64,000 bases of DNA from Rapidithrix thailandica (GCF_039710355.1 NZ_JBDKWZ010000008.1:124001-188000), one strand, 5' to 3'; numbered from the stretch's first letter, positions 1-7,828 are shown. A program made the numbers and translations. Notes: generated by a model not told the origin, from the letters alone.

Positions 1-644
1 TTTCTTGGTAATGCTAATGCTCCTGTGAAAACCAAATTTTCCCCATACAATGAACCTTCCGGGTTACCCTCAAGCTTAAGGGTAGAAGAACCTCCTTGAT
101 AGATAAAGATTGGTTGATCAACCTTTGTCAGCCATTCCTCCACTGAGCATTGAGTTTGCTCACAAGCATGATGAACTATTTTAGCAGCAGCGATTGCATC
201 TTCAAGAGCATCATGGTGTCCGAACTCTATTCCTAAAAAGGCTGTAATGTTAGCTAATCCATATCCTTTATAGGAAAATTGCTCCCATGTTCTACGGACA
301 ATTTTGGCGGAATCAAGCCATTTGGGTTGTAGTATTTCAAGGTTATATTCTAAGCATGCTCGAGTGACGGCTATTTTGTCAAAGGGCATGTGGTGAATGG
401 TGATTTTGTCCGTTATTTTCTTTGCAATTAATTTATGAATTGCATCGAATGTCGGTGCATCTCTTACATCTTTTTCTGTAATTCCATGGATAGAGGTATT
501 ACAAGGGTCAAAGTAAGCCTCTGGATTTACTAAAGTACTCCATTTGTCTACTAGTTGACCATCTTGAAAAAAAACTATCCCGATTTGGCAAATACTCGAA
601 TAGTCCGCATTTGCGGTCTCAACATCAATGGCAAAGTAGCTCAT
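1..644 (-). CDS. DnaQ-like 3'-5' exonuclease with C-terminal BRCT domain (partial)
   Basis: The frame is open from the ATG at 644 to the window edge, so the C-terminus is missing. The first residues read MSYFAIDVETAN, the ExoI motif with Asp7 and Glu9. HHMPF lies in the ExoII area, and HHDALEDA near residue 142 is the ExoIII motif of the DEDDh exonuclease family. The last visible residues (GENLVFTGALALPR) match the start of a BRCT domain, as in DnaQ-BRCT fusion proteins. The start codon overlaps the stop of the upstream gene by 4 bp (ATGA), so the two are translationally coupled. It probably trims or proofreads DNA in phage replication or repair, but the exact role is unknown. Confidence 0.85.
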   Translation of the reverse strand, partial: MSYFAIDVETANADYSSICQIGIVFFQDGQLVDKWSTLVNPEAYFDPCNTSIHGITEKDVRDAPTFDAIHKLIAKKITDKITIHHMPFDKIAVTRACLEYNLEILQPKWLDSAKIVRRTWEQFSYKGYGLANITAFLGIEFGHHDALEDAIAAAKIVHHACEQTQCSVEEWLTKVDQPIFIYQGGSSTLKLEGNPEGSLYGENLVFTGALALPR

Positions 645-1054
645 ATGGATTCTTTTTTTATATGATTCTCTATTTCTCTTTGGAAAGCAGTAAAAAGCAT
701 ACAGAGTTTGCCTAGCTCATCTGCTGAACAGTTATCTATATCTCGCCTTTGCACAAGCAAGTCATTAAAAGCGAGAAAATCCTTGCAAAGCGTCACTGAA
801 TCAATAGTCAGGTCGTCTACTTTCGGGTTGATTCTTATGAACCTCCACGCTTGTTCATTGTTAGAAACATGTCTCAGTATAGAGTTAATAGTATCTGTCC
901 AAGCTTGTACATGCCTTTGAAAAGTTTGCTCTACTTTGGAATCTAAATTTGATTTAGTATTTCTATCTTTCTCTTTTAGCCGTTTGGGGATATCCGACCC
1001 ATCTTGGAATTTAATGGTGAGTTTGTAAGCTGTCCGTGTGATTACTGTTTCCAT
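641..1054 (-). CDS. Hypothetical protein coupled to the exonuclease
   Basis: This is a 137-residue protein I do not recognise. It is mostly helical and charged, with no signal peptide or membrane segment. The N-terminus (METVITRTAYKLTIKF) looks like a beta strand, followed by a lysine-rich linker and a long helical part. It overlaps the exonuclease gene by 4 bp, so the products are probably made together and may act as partners. Base composition is AT-rich, like the exonuclease gene and unlike the GC-richer structural genes further right. Confidence 0.6.
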   Translation of the reverse strand: METVITRTAYKLTIKFQDGSDIPKRLKEKDRNTKSNLDSKVEQTFQRHVQAWTDTINSILRHVSNNEQAWRFIRINPKVDDLTIDSVTLCKDFLAFNDLLVQRRDIDNCSADELGKLCMLFTAFQREIENHIKKESI

Positions 1055-1335
1055 AGTGTAGATAGCTTTTTTGATTCATGTTAAAATTGATTAACTTATA
1101 CTTTCTTATACAAGAAAATACATAGAAATAAAGATATTCTTTTAAGAGGATAATAGCCAAGGTGTTGCACATATAATTTAAACTTATTAGCTTTCAAAAG
1201 CTTAACCCATATAGAAGTAATTGAAAAAATTGTAACTCAAGAAAAAGAATAGAAGGCCTCAACGTCTCTTTTTTTGAGGCAGAATGATTAATAAAAGTGA
1301 GATTTTGTCCTATTAATTCTAACTAAGAGAAGTCA
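1055..1335. other. Gene-free AT-rich intergenic region
   Basis: This lies between divergent genes, starting at 1054 (minus) and 1336 (plus). It contains an inverted repeat GTTAA-N6-TTAAC at 1080-1095 just upstream of the minus-strand pair, a possible operator. A 7-bp hairpin GCCTCAA/TTGAGGC sits at 1256-1280, about 55 bp before the plus-strand gene. No coding frame is convincing. Confidence 0.4.
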
Positions 1336-1542
1336 ATGACCAAAGAAGAATTTATCAAATCAAGGTTTGATATTGAAGAGCTTATTAATATAGGGTTTCT
1401 TAATAAGTCCATGAACTTAGATGAAATTGAAACTAGGATCTGCACCTACTTTGGACTTGAATCAATTTTTATGTATGATTTTATTATGTCCGATTTGAAA
1501 AAACCAATAAAGGCAGATATTAATACATTTAGTAAAAATTGA
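1336..1542 (+). CDS. Small hypothetical protein
   Basis: A 68-residue acidic, helical protein of unknown function, starting MTKEEFIKSRFDIEEL. It shows no membrane segment or known motif. It is monocistronic, reads toward the small minus-strand gene at 1580-1744, and ends just before a hairpin. It is AT-rich like the other left-end genes. It is probably a real phage accessory gene, but there is no functional clue. Confidence 0.5.
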   Translation: MTKEEFIKSRFDIEELINIGFLNKSMNLDEIETRICTYFGLESIFMYDFIMSDLKKPIKADINTFSKN

Positions 1543-1546
1543 CCAA

Positions 1547-1575
1547 CAATTATCCCCGTAAAATGTGGGGATTGT
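1547..1575. terminator. Hairpin between convergent small genes
   Basis: CAAT(T)ATCCCC pairs with GGGGATTG around a 9-nt loop, between genes ending at 1542 (plus) and 1580 (minus). There is no strong U tract, so termination is only suggested. Confidence 0.35.
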
Positions 1576-1579
1576 CCCT

Positions 1580-1744
1580 TCAAGGAATCCCCCTGGGGTT
1601 TTCTATTACCGATTTCTGCTGTACGATAATTTCCTGTTTCAAACTTAGAAGTTCAACCAAGGTGGCCACACGCTTTTTCAATAGCCGGTTTTCTGCCTTT
1701 AGTAATACTACCTCCTTCTTGAGGACCTTCTTTATGTTACCCAT
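1580..1744 (-). CDS. Small coiled-coil protein (54 aa)
   Basis: A short minus-strand frame from ATG at 1744 to TGA at 1580-1582. The product begins MGNIKKVLKKEVVLLKAENR and continues as a Lys/Leu/Glu-rich helix with heptad-like leucines (LLKAENRLLKKRVATL). That is the pattern of a short coiled coil such as a leucine-zipper segment. Six bases upstream is a near-copy of the phage palindrome (1750-1761), which supports a real start. It could be a small regulator or an oligomerising accessory protein; the function is unknown. The opposite strand has a longer open frame, but it lacks a plausible product. Confidence 0.5.
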   Translation of the reverse strand: MGNIKKVLKKEVVLLKAENRLLKKRVATLVELLSLKQEIIVQQKSVIENPRGIP

Positions 1745-1749
1745 GATAG

Positions 1750-1761
1750 TGAATATATTTA
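1750..1761. promoter_or_regulatory. Phage palindrome, variant copy (TGAATATATTTA)
   Basis: Differs at one position from the perfect 12-bp palindrome TGAATATATTCA found at 9786 and 19981. It lies 5 bases from the start codon of the minus-strand gene at 1744. Probably an operator, see the related copies. Confidence 0.4.
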
Positions 1762-1853
1762 GGAGTTTTTTTGTGACGGATTGTAGGTAATTGAATTTAA
1801 TTGCTCAAAAAATTAGCAAATATTAATTTTATTAACAAATATCATTAGATAAA

Positions 1854-1884
1854 TAAACCCCACAGGCAAGGCCAATGGGGTTTA
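1854..1884 (-). terminator. Terminator of the lysis module
   Basis: TAAACCCCA pairs perfectly with TGGGGTTTA across a 13-nt loop, 25 bp beyond the endolysin stop codon. It fits the end of the minus-strand lysis transcript. Confidence 0.7.
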
Positions 1885-1908
1885 TAATTCGTTCACTCCT
1901 AAATGGTA

Positions 1909-2334
1909 CTATCCGTTTACAATCAAAATTTCGGCTTGATTTACCGGCCGGCTATCTATATGCAGCCAATTGACATTCGCCTCAAGGGTGGTGATTCCCG
2001 CAGCTTTAAACACCGCAGGCTTTTGAATGATCTCCTGCCGCACCTCTTCCGCCTCTAGCCCGAGCACGTCCAAATCATCCGCCAGTCCCAGGCGGTGCAA
2101 ACTGTAATTCGCGCCTACGTTACAATCCCATGGCCGGAAGCCCCGGTATTGAAACCGGCCGCCTACATGCCAATCGTTGATCCGTACCGGCCGGGCAAAG
2201 TACTCCCGTACAAATTGGGCCATTTGAATAGCCGTCCGGGAAATCAAGCCTATTTCCAAAGCCCGGGGGCCAAACAGCTCGTATTCCCGTTTGGGCAAAA
2301 ATTCCTGAAGGTAGAAATGTTTACTTACTTTCAT
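1909..2334 (-). CDS. Endolysin-like peptidase, M15 family
   Basis: A 141-residue protein resembling the D-Ala-D-Ala carboxypeptidase / L-Ala-D-Glu peptidase fold (peptidase M15). Those zinc enzymes use S-x-H...G-x-A-x-D and W-x-H-x-D motifs. Here SLHRLGLADDLDV and NWLHIDSR supply the expected His and Asp ligands. The length suits a single-domain phage lysin with no wall-binding domain or signal peptide, so it would need a holin for release. It overlaps the holin-like gene by 14 bp and is followed by a terminator. It probably cuts peptide cross-links of peptidoglycan at the end of infection. Confidence 0.8.
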   Translation of the reverse strand: MKVSKHFYLQEFLPKREYELFGPRALEIGLISRTAIQMAQFVREYFARPVRINDWHVGGRFQYRGFRPWDCNVGANYSLHRLGLADDLDVLGLEAEEVRQEIIQKPAVFKAAGITTLEANVNWLHIDSRPVNQAEILIVNG

Positions 2335-2671
2335 CTTTCAATATATTTTTAAGCATTTCCATTTGTTCCTTGTGCACCCTCGCCATGTATTCAACGTACT
2401 TTTCATAGCCCTCCCGTTGGGCCTGCATTTCTTCCCGGTGTTCTTTCCGTAGCTCCTGTACTTCCTTCAGGTTTGCCTCCGAAGTCTCCTTCTTAGACTT
2501 TTTCAAATCGTGCACAATCCAGATCAACACCGCAATGGCAATGGCCTTCTCCACCAAATAGCCGATGGTGTCCGGGTTGGTCAATGTTGCCTGCGACTGC
2601 AAAAACATATAAGCCAGGGTAAATTTGAATTCAAGGAAATTGTTTATCGTATGGTACACGGTTCTAAGCAT
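2321..2671 (-). CDS. Holin-like membrane protein
   Basis: A 116-residue protein with one clear membrane segment near residues 38-56 (IGYLVEKAIAIAVLIWIV). It is followed by a long charged coiled coil (KKSKKETSEANLKEVQEL and onward). The position directly before the endolysin gene, with overlapping ends, is the normal holin position. The first 21 residues could be an over-extension: a second ATG (MFLQSQATL, at 2608) would give a shorter product. Proposed role: inner-membrane pore or lesion timing release of the endolysin. This rests on topology and context, not on sequence family. Confidence 0.6.
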   Translation of the reverse strand: MLRTVYHTINNFLEFKFTLAYMFLQSQATLTNPDTIGYLVEKAIAIAVLIWIVHDLKKSKKETSEANLKEVQELRKEHREEMQAQREGYEKYVEYMARVHKEQMEMLKNILKDESK

Positions 2672-2684
2672 TTTATATAAAGTG

Positions 2685-2711
2685 AAAAAGCCCGTGCGTA
2701 CCGGGCTTTTT
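2685..2711 (-). terminator. Hairpin terminator between 2746 gene and holin-like gene
   Basis: AAAAAGCCCG and CGGGCTTTTT form a 10-bp stem around a short loop. It has T runs on both strands and lies just after the minus-strand gene that ends at 2746. It probably reduces read-through from that gene into the lysis pair. Confidence 0.7.
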
Positions 2712-2745
2712 ACAGTTTGTTAACCAAAATCACATGAATTCAAGC

Positions 2746-3093
2746 TTAGTAAGCCTCTTTTAACACCATTTCGGCAAGAGAGATGGCCTGCAAAGCCCTC
2801 TTTTGAATCTCTTCCTTGGGGATTTGCACCGCGGCCGCTCGCAGGGAGTCGGCTCCTACGGTGATGTGCATGTCCGTATTCTGTTTAAAGAACTCACTCA
2901 CCTGCTCTTTGTCGTTAGGATTGTTGTCCGTCAGTAAGCCGGTATAATTCGCCGCAAGGTCCAGACTGCCCGCGGCCGCTTTCTTGATGTATTCGTCTTT
3001 GATTTCGGCAATTTTCTGCTCTACCTCTTCCTCTACAATCTGAAATGCGAACCGGATCAAGGGCCGTTTAATGGTTTGCCAGAATTTTCCCAT
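2746..3093 (-). CDS. Hypothetical phage protein upstream of the lysis genes
   Basis: A 115-residue helical protein, starting MGKFWQTIKRPLIRFAF. It is amphipathic at the N-terminus and acidic after that, without a certain membrane segment. It is the first gene of the minus-strand module whose later members are the holin-like protein and the endolysin. It starts 23 bases from a copy of the phage palindrome in the divergent region shared with the HNH gene. It may be a second lysis or membrane-associated protein, but I do not recognise a family. Confidence 0.6.
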   Translation of the reverse strand: MGKFWQTIKRPLIRFAFQIVEEEVEQKIAEIKDEYIKKAAAGSLDLAANYTGLLTDNNPNDKEQVSEFFKQNTDMHITVGADSLRAAAVQIPKEEIQKRALQAISLAEMVLKEAY

Positions 3094-3116
3094 AGCTGTC
3101 GATTAGTTTAATTTAT

Positions 3117-3128
3117 TGATTATATTCA
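3117..3128. promoter_or_regulatory. Phage palindrome, variant copy (TGATTATATTCA)
   Basis: One mismatch from TGAATATATTCA. It lies in the divergent region between genes starting at 3093 (minus) and 3221 (plus). The sequence right after it (AATATTTTGAATG) adds a second partial inverted half-site. Confidence 0.45.
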
Positions 3129-3220
3129 ATATTTTGAATGTTTTAGTAAAAATAATGAATAAAATAAAGAAAAATCAACTATTTTTATGAAAAATTATTT
3201 TCAATAGATTTTAACTATAT

Positions 3221-3553
3221 ATGCCGCGATTGATCAAAAAGAAACGGGAACGATGGTGGGCCAGGTCCCAAAAGACCGGGAGACAAGCGGGAAGAAAGGA
3301 AAAAAGTAAATTTTACCATACAAGCCGTTGGCGCAAACTGGCCCGGCAAATCCTAATCCGGGACAATTACCTCTGCCAGGCTTGCAAGCGCAAGGGAGTA
3401 CTTACGGCCGTAGGGGAAAAGCCCCGCGACCACGCCATTGACCATATCCAAGCCGTACGGCAAGGGGGCGACTTCTGGGACCCGCACAACCTGGAAACTC
3501 TCTGTGCCGGCTGTCACAATCGCAAATCGGGAAAAGAAAGACATCAAGCATGA
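3221..3553 (+). CDS. HNH endonuclease (phage packaging-associated)
   Basis: A 110-residue basic protein with a C-terminal HNH domain. CQAC and CAGC are the two zinc-binding CxxC pairs, DHAIDHI carries the first His, and HNLETLC gives the central Asn/His part. HNH proteins next to terminase genes, such as HK97 gp74, assist terminase-mediated cutting of phage DNA, and the position here (first gene of the packaging cluster) fits that role. The N-terminal 35 residues are strongly basic (RLIKKKRERWWAR) and probably contact DNA. Its stop overlaps the next start (ATGA). Confidence 0.88.
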   Translation: MPRLIKKKRERWWARSQKTGRQAGRKEKSKFYHTSRWRKLARQILIRDNYLCQACKRKGVLTAVGEKPRDHAIDHIQAVRQGGDFWDPHNLETLCAGCHNRKSGKERHQA

Positions 3554-4155
3554 AAACGTATATTATCAAACCGGGCAAGCACTTTCCCAAGTGGCCGCCT
3601 TACAGCTTCAGAGGCCCTGTACTCCGCTTTGGCAAACGCAGCGTCACCGTGGAATATACGGTAGTCTTTGGCGTGATGACGGAATACCATTTGGGCAACC
3701 ACAACCAAAAGGATTGGAACAAATTTCCGGGCATCGTTTGGGGCCTAAACCCTCAGAAGTTTTCCGCCCGTTTCGGTTGGCGCTACCTGCCGGAGTCGGG
3801 TACCTGGGAAATCGGTTATTATGTACACGATGGCGACAAACAAGCCATCTATCCGGAAGTTGCCAACAAGCATGTTCTCGAATGTCACCGGGGGCTTCCT
3901 TACCGTCTGAAGATTGTGGACGATGGCGAGGCTTACCACTTTTACGTACAAGGCAAGCATTACCACACCGTATCCAAACAGCAAAAGACCCCTTGGTATG
4001 GCTATCGGGTAGGCCCTTACTTTGGCGGGGACGAAGTAGCCCCTACGGAACTTTGGGTGATTGCGGATAAAAATATGGATTGGAAAGAACTGGTAAACCT
4101 GGACAAACAATGGATGACCCATACAAGAAATTTGAACGCAAACCGGACAAGCTAA
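3550..4155 (+). CDS. Hypothetical protein between HNH nuclease and small terminase
   Basis: A 201-residue protein of unknown family. It is rich in Trp, Tyr, Phe and Gly, with alternating hydrophobic pattern, which suggests an all-beta fold. It has no signal peptide or membrane segment. It overlaps the HNH gene by 4 bp and the terS start by 46 bp, so it is embedded in the packaging operon and should be co-translated. A gene in this position would be expected to relate to packaging or to be a small inserted accessory gene, but the sequence gives no motif to decide. Confidence 0.7.
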   Translation: MKTYIIKPGKHFPKWPPYSFRGPVLRFGKRSVTVEYTVVFGVMTEYHLGNHNQKDWNKFPGIVWGLNPQKFSARFGWRYLPESGTWEIGYYVHDGDKQAIYPEVANKHVLECHRGLPYRLKIVDDGEAYHFYVQGKHYHTVSKQQKTPWYGYRVGPYFGGDEVAPTELWVIADKNMDWKELVNLDKQWMTHTRNLNANRTS

Positions 4156-4625
4156 AAGAACTACAAGGCACCGACCGGCCCGACCGGAAGCAAAAGGACA
4201 GCATACAGCCCGAGAAGTTGGCGGAGGTCCCCAAGCCTCCCGCCTGGATGAACAACACGGGCAAAAAGCTGTACAAGAAGCTTTCGCAACTACTGGTAGA
4301 CAAAAAGATACTGACCACCTTTGATATCAACGAGCTGGAAACGGCCTGCCACGAATACGGCAAATACCTGGACTTTGAAAAGGAACTCAAAAAAGAAGGC
4401 TATGTATACGACATCATGGGGACTACGGCCACGGGTGAGATCTTTGTCAAATGCAAAGCCCAGCGCCCGGAGGTGGCCCTGGCCAACAAAGCCCAGGAAA
4501 ACGCCATGAAACGTTTCAAACTCTTCGGTCTCAATCCTACCGACCGGGCCAAGCTCAACATCATTGAGGAGGAAGAGCCCGAAGACCCTTTTGAGGAATA
4601 CATGAAACGGAAAAGAAAAAAGTAA
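4110..4625 (+). CDS. terS: Terminase small subunit, P27 family
   Basis: A 171-residue protein with the pattern of P27-type small terminases: a Pro-rich stretch (EVPKPPAWMNNTGKKLY), then helical KKLSQLLVDKKILTTFD, then an ELETACHEYGKY helix and an acidic C-terminus. The subunit recognises phage DNA and regulates the large subunit during head filling. I chose ATG at 4110. A TTG at 4080 would add ten residues but lies deeper in the previous gene. Its stop is 46 bp before terL. Confidence 0.85.
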   Translation: MDDPYKKFERKPDKLKELQGTDRPDRKQKDSIQPEKLAEVPKPPAWMNNTGKKLYKKLSQLLVDKKILTTFDINELETACHEYGKYLDFEKELKKEGYVYDIMGTTATGEIFVKCKAQRPEVALANKAQENAMKRFKLFGLNPTDRAKLNIIEEEEPEDPFEEYMKRKRKK

Positions 4626-4671
4626 TCGCCCTGATCCGCTCAGGCGGAGTTGTCACTGATCTCTGAACAAA

Positions 4672-6348
4672 ATGTATGAAAGCCCAGCCCATCAATACGC
4701 CCTGGATATACAATCGGGGAAGACCCAAGCAAACCGATACGTCAAGCTCGCAGTAGAGCGCTACCTTGAAGACCTGGAACATGCCCACGAGCGGGGCATT
4801 GTGTTCGATGAAGACGCGGCTTGGCATGCCATCGACTTTTTCCAATTCATCCGCCATTGGAAAGGCAGCTTTGCCGGGAAGCCCTTCGAGCTTTCCCCCT
4901 TTCAACATTTTATCATATGGAACCTCTTCGGCTGGGTGTATGAGGATACGGACCTGCGCAGGTTCCAAACCGCCTATATCGAAATCCCCCGGAAGAATGG
5001 AAAAACCGGATTGGCGGCAGGCATCGCCTTGTACATGCTCTATGCAGACGGGGAGTTTGGCGCTGAGGTATACAGCGCGGCCACCAAAAAAGACCAGGCC
5101 AAACTCTCCTTTACCGATGCCAAGAAATACATTCAGAAAAGCCCTGCCCTCAAAAGCCGGGCGAATGTGCTTACCAACAATATTTCCATTCCCAAACTGG
5201 ATAGCAAGTTTGAACCCCTGGGTGCCGACTCCGACACCATGGACGGGCTCAACGTGCACTGTGCCATCATTGACGAGCTACACGCCCACAAAGATGCCGG
5301 AGTGGTCGATATTATCTCTACCGCCACCGGTGCCCGCGATCAGCCTTTAATTTTCGAAATCACCACGGCCGGCCGCGATACCAATAGCATTTGTTTCCAT
5401 CACCGCGACTACACCATTGCCGTATTGGAGAGAAAGGAAGGCTTTGAAGACGATTCCTGGTTTGGTATGATCTTCACCCTGGACCATCCGGACGACTGGA
5501 AAGACCCGGAAAAGTGGGTGATGGCCAATCCCAACCTGGGGATTTCGCTCAAGCAAAGCTATATGGAAAAGGAGTGCAAAAAGGCACTGGTGATGAAGTC
5601 TTATGAAAACACCTTTAAGCGCCTGCACCTGGGCATATGGACTTCAGACGGGGAAACCTGGATCAGTGACGAGAAATGGAAAGCCCGCAGGAGTCAGCAC
5701 GATTTATTGGAATACCTCAAAGGCCGTAAATGCTTCGGAGGGCTGGACCTTGCCAAGGTGCAAGACATCAACGCCTACTCCCTTTTCTTTCCCAATGAAG
5801 ACAACAAAAGCGGCTTTCTGCTTATGTTCTTTTTTGTTCCGGAGGAAACCGTTAAGCAAGCCATCGAAAACAAGATGACGCCCTACAACCGTTGGGTAGA
5901 GCAGGGCTATTTGATCGAAACTCCCGGCAACGTCCGCGATGACGATTTTATCATTGACTTTATCCTGGACTCTACCAAAGCCTACGATGTACAGTCCATC
6001 GCCTACGACCCTTGGGAGGCCACCAATATTGTCGCCAAGTTGCAAGAGGAAGGCGTAGAGACCTCTGAATTCCGGCAAGGTTTCAAGACGATGAGCCAGC
6101 CTACCAAGACCTTTGAAAAGATGATAGTAGGTGGTATGATAGAGCACTGTGGGAACGGGGTAATGCGTTGGATGATGGGCAATGTCGTGATTGTTTCCGA
6201 CCCGGCCGAAAACATCAAGATCGACAAAAAGAAATCCGGCAAAAAAGTAGACGGTGCCGTAGCTGCCGTCATGTCCCTAGGCGAATGGATGACCTTCCAT
6301 CCACCTCTTTCCAATCCTTATAATGACCGAGGGGTAGTGAGTGTGTGA
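4672..6348 (+). CDS. terL: Terminase large subunit (HK97-like packaging ATPase/nuclease)
   Basis: A 558-residue protein with the N-terminal ATPase and C-terminal nuclease of the Terminase_1 family. The deviant Walker A is PRKNGKTG near residue 107, and the Walker B is AIIDELH near residue 200. Acidic nuclease candidates are GGLDLAK near residue 358 and AYDPWEA near residue 443. It pumps DNA into the prohead and cuts the concatemer. The last 222 bp are present again, diverged, at 7978-8199 after an inserted gene. A hairpin follows the stop, so the portal operon probably has its own promoter. Confidence 0.95.
   Translation: MYESPAHQYALDIQSGKTQANRYVKLAVERYLEDLEHAHERGIVFDEDAAWHAIDFFQFIRHWKGSFAGKPFELSPFQHFIIWNLFGWVYEDTDLRRFQTAYIEIPRKNGKTGLAAGIALYMLYADGEFGAEVYSAATKKDQAKLSFTDAKKYIQKSPALKSRANVLTNNISIPKLDSKFEPLGADSDTMDGLNVHCAIIDELHAHKDAGVVDIISTATGARDQPLIFEITTAGRDTNSICFHHRDYTIAVLERKEGFEDDSWFGMIFTLDHPDDWKDPEKWVMANPNLGISLKQSYMEKECKKALVMKSYENTFKRLHLGIWTSDGETWISDEKWKARRSQHDLLEYLKGRKCFGGLDLAKVQDINAYSLFFPNEDNKSGFLLMFFFVPEETVKQAIENKMTPYNRWVEQGYLIETPGNVRDDDFIIDFILDSTKAYDVQSIAYDPWEATNIVAKLQEEGVETSEFRQGFKTMSQPTKTFEKMIVGGMIEHCGNGVMRWMMGNVVIVSDPAENIKIDKKKSGKKVDGAVAAVMSLGEWMTFHPPLSNPYNDRGVVSV
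6127..6348 (+). repeat. Direct repeat copy 1: 3' end of terL
   Basis: The terminal 222 bp of terL, including the stop codon, recur at 7978-8199 in the same orientation with about 10 mismatches counted by eye. Homology stops right at the stop codon. This copy is part of the intact gene. Confidence 0.95.
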
Positions 6349-6354
6349 CGGGTA

Positions 6355-6388
6355 AACCTTTCCCTCTTTTCTGGAAGAAGGAAAGGTT
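6355..6388. terminator. Hairpin between terL and the accessory nuclease gene
   Basis: AACCTTTCC pairs with GGAAAGGTT over a 16-nt loop, just after the terL stop and before the 3' end of the convergent gene at 6410. There is no long U tract, but the position suits a two-way terminator. Confidence 0.5.
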
Positions 6389-6409
6389 GGGTTTGTATTG
6401 TCGTACTTT

Positions 6410-7828
6410 TTATTCGTCATCAAACAGGTCATTTGCATCAGGATAAGTTTCTTTAACTAAAACGGGTTCTTCATCAGCCTCTAACTTTCGTTTTATAATT
6501 AAACTTTCTCTAAATTCTTTTGCCTCTGCTTCTTTGATAAATTCAATTTCGCCATGATTTTCTTTCACTACTTTTTCTATTTTGTCAAGAGAAACATCAA
6601 AATACTCCCTTCGGAGATTTACCTGGTTTAGTCTGTTTTTGTTAAATGTTTTGTGTAATTCATTTTCTAGTTCAGGTGCATTTTCTGAATAAATCATTGC
6701 ATGTACGTCAAATTTAAAAGGTACCGATGCATCTCCTAGTTCGTTTACTCTATCCAAAGGCTCTAAGCGTCTTGTCATTCCAATCTTATAAATATTTTTT
6801 CCAAACGAACCAACATTAGAAATGACATATACATGGCCCGACTTAGTTTGTTGTGCCATTGAAATTGCCCTTTGATTTTTCTCTTCAGCTTCTTGTAATT
6901 TGCTTTGCAATTCAGCAAGCTGGGCTTCATATTTGGCGCGCTCTTCCTCGGACGCTTTAGAAATTTCTTCTTGTGCTTTTTTCATAGCCTGTTGTAACAT
7001 CTTCTCTTCTTTTTCAGCATCTTTTCGGGCCTTTTCAAAATCACGCCTGGCCTTTTCTTCCTCTCGCATTTGTTCACGTATACGCCTTTGCTCTTCTTTT
7101 TCTTCGTATTTTTTTAATTCATATTCATGTGTTAATCTTAATTCATCAATTTTTAATTGTAAAAACTTTTCTTGGATGTGAATGTCTTGTGATGAATTCA
7201 ATTTGTTAATCGCATCAAATGTTTTTTGAATTCTTTTTTCATATTGTTCAATATTATTCCAACGAACTTTTGAAATCAAAGAATCACACTCACCATTAAA
7301 AGCCCTTAAAGTTAACTTTATCGCCTTTCTGATCATTATCTCTCCTTTTTTGCGACTATCCCCAACAGCCCAAGGAGTGTTACATACTGCAGCGGACTCA
7401 TCTTTAATAAGCTGTTTTTGTTTCTCTTTGTTTTCAGTCATTTTCTGCTTATAATCAGCAGATGTTTCTAAATCAAAGTGAGGTTCATAAACACCGAATT
7501 CAGTAATTTCTAAAGAGTCCTTAAGTAGATTATTTTGGTAAGTTAAATCTTCAAAGACCTTATTCGCAGCTATATATTTTTCTTTTAAAGAGCTTAGTTT
7601 TTGTTTGTGTTCTGCGATTTCTTTTTGATAGTTTTCTGCCTCTTGAGTAAATTCTTTTTTACGTTTGTTAATCTCCTCATCAACGTCAATAATATTCTGG
7701 TATCTTTCTCGATAGTCTGCAATAATGGCGTTTAAACCTTTACTTTTTTTTAAGCTCCTAACGAGAATTGCTATTAGTATACCGATTATTAGGATACTAC
7801 TTACAATTATCAAAATGGTGGTAGTCAT
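6410..7828 (-). CDS. Membrane-anchored DUF4041 + GIY-YIG (MUG113/T5orf172) nuclease, SNIPE-like
   Basis: 472 residues. A hydrophobic N-terminal helix at residues 4-24 (ILIIVSSILIIGILIAILV) is followed by Arg/Lys, predicting a membrane anchor with a cytoplasmic body. Next come a coiled coil (about 45-90), a DUF4041-like region (about 90-230), a very charged Glu/Lys/Arg helix (230-325), and a MUG113-type GIY-YIG domain (about 331-420: HVYVISN, YKIGMTRR, ELENELH, RREYF). This order matches the anti-phage protein SNIPE as I know it, which cuts phage DNA at the membrane during injection. It is AT-rich, on the opposite strand to the late genes, and inserted beside a duplicated terL end. The role as prophage-borne superinfection defence is inferred. 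Confidence 0.75.
   Translation of the reverse strand: MTTTILIIVSSILIIGILIAILVRSLKKSKGLNAIIADYRERYQNIIDVDEEINKRKKEFTQEAENYQKEIAEHKQKLSSLKEKYIAANKVFEDLTYQNNLLKDSLEITEFGVYEPHFDLETSADYKQKMTENKEKQKQLIKDESAAVCNTPWAVGDSRKKGEIMIRKAIKLTLRAFNGECDSLISKVRWNNIEQYEKRIQKTFDAINKLNSSQDIHIQEKFLQLKIDELRLTHEYELKKYEEKEEQRRIREQMREEEKARRDFEKARKDAEKEEKMLQQAMKKAQEEISKASEEERAKYEAQLAELQSKLQEAEEKNQRAISMAQQTKSGHVYVISNVGSFGKNIYKIGMTRRLEPLDRVNELGDASVPFKFDVHAMIYSENAPELENELHKTFNKNRLNQVNLRREYFDVSLDKIEKVVKENHGEIEFIKEAEAKEFRESLIIKRKLEADEEPVLVKETYPDANDLFDDE

Noticed and set aside
1539..1790. An 83-codon plus-strand frame opposite the small coiled-coil gene
   Set aside because: Cys/Phe/Ser-rich product without pattern; the opposite strand gives a regular helix with an upstream palindrome.
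1..1900. attL copy of the tRNA-Arg 3' end near the left edge
   Set aside because: No stretch matching the tRNA 3' sequence was found by eye.
3438..4070. A 210-codon plus-strand frame overlapping the protein at 3550-4155
   Set aside because: It is in another frame of a gene with better start, overlaps and composition, and its Arg/Pro/Ser-rich product looks accidental.
4561..5259. A 232-codon minus-strand frame inside terL
   Set aside because: Antisense shadow of the ATPase domain; no start context and no family.
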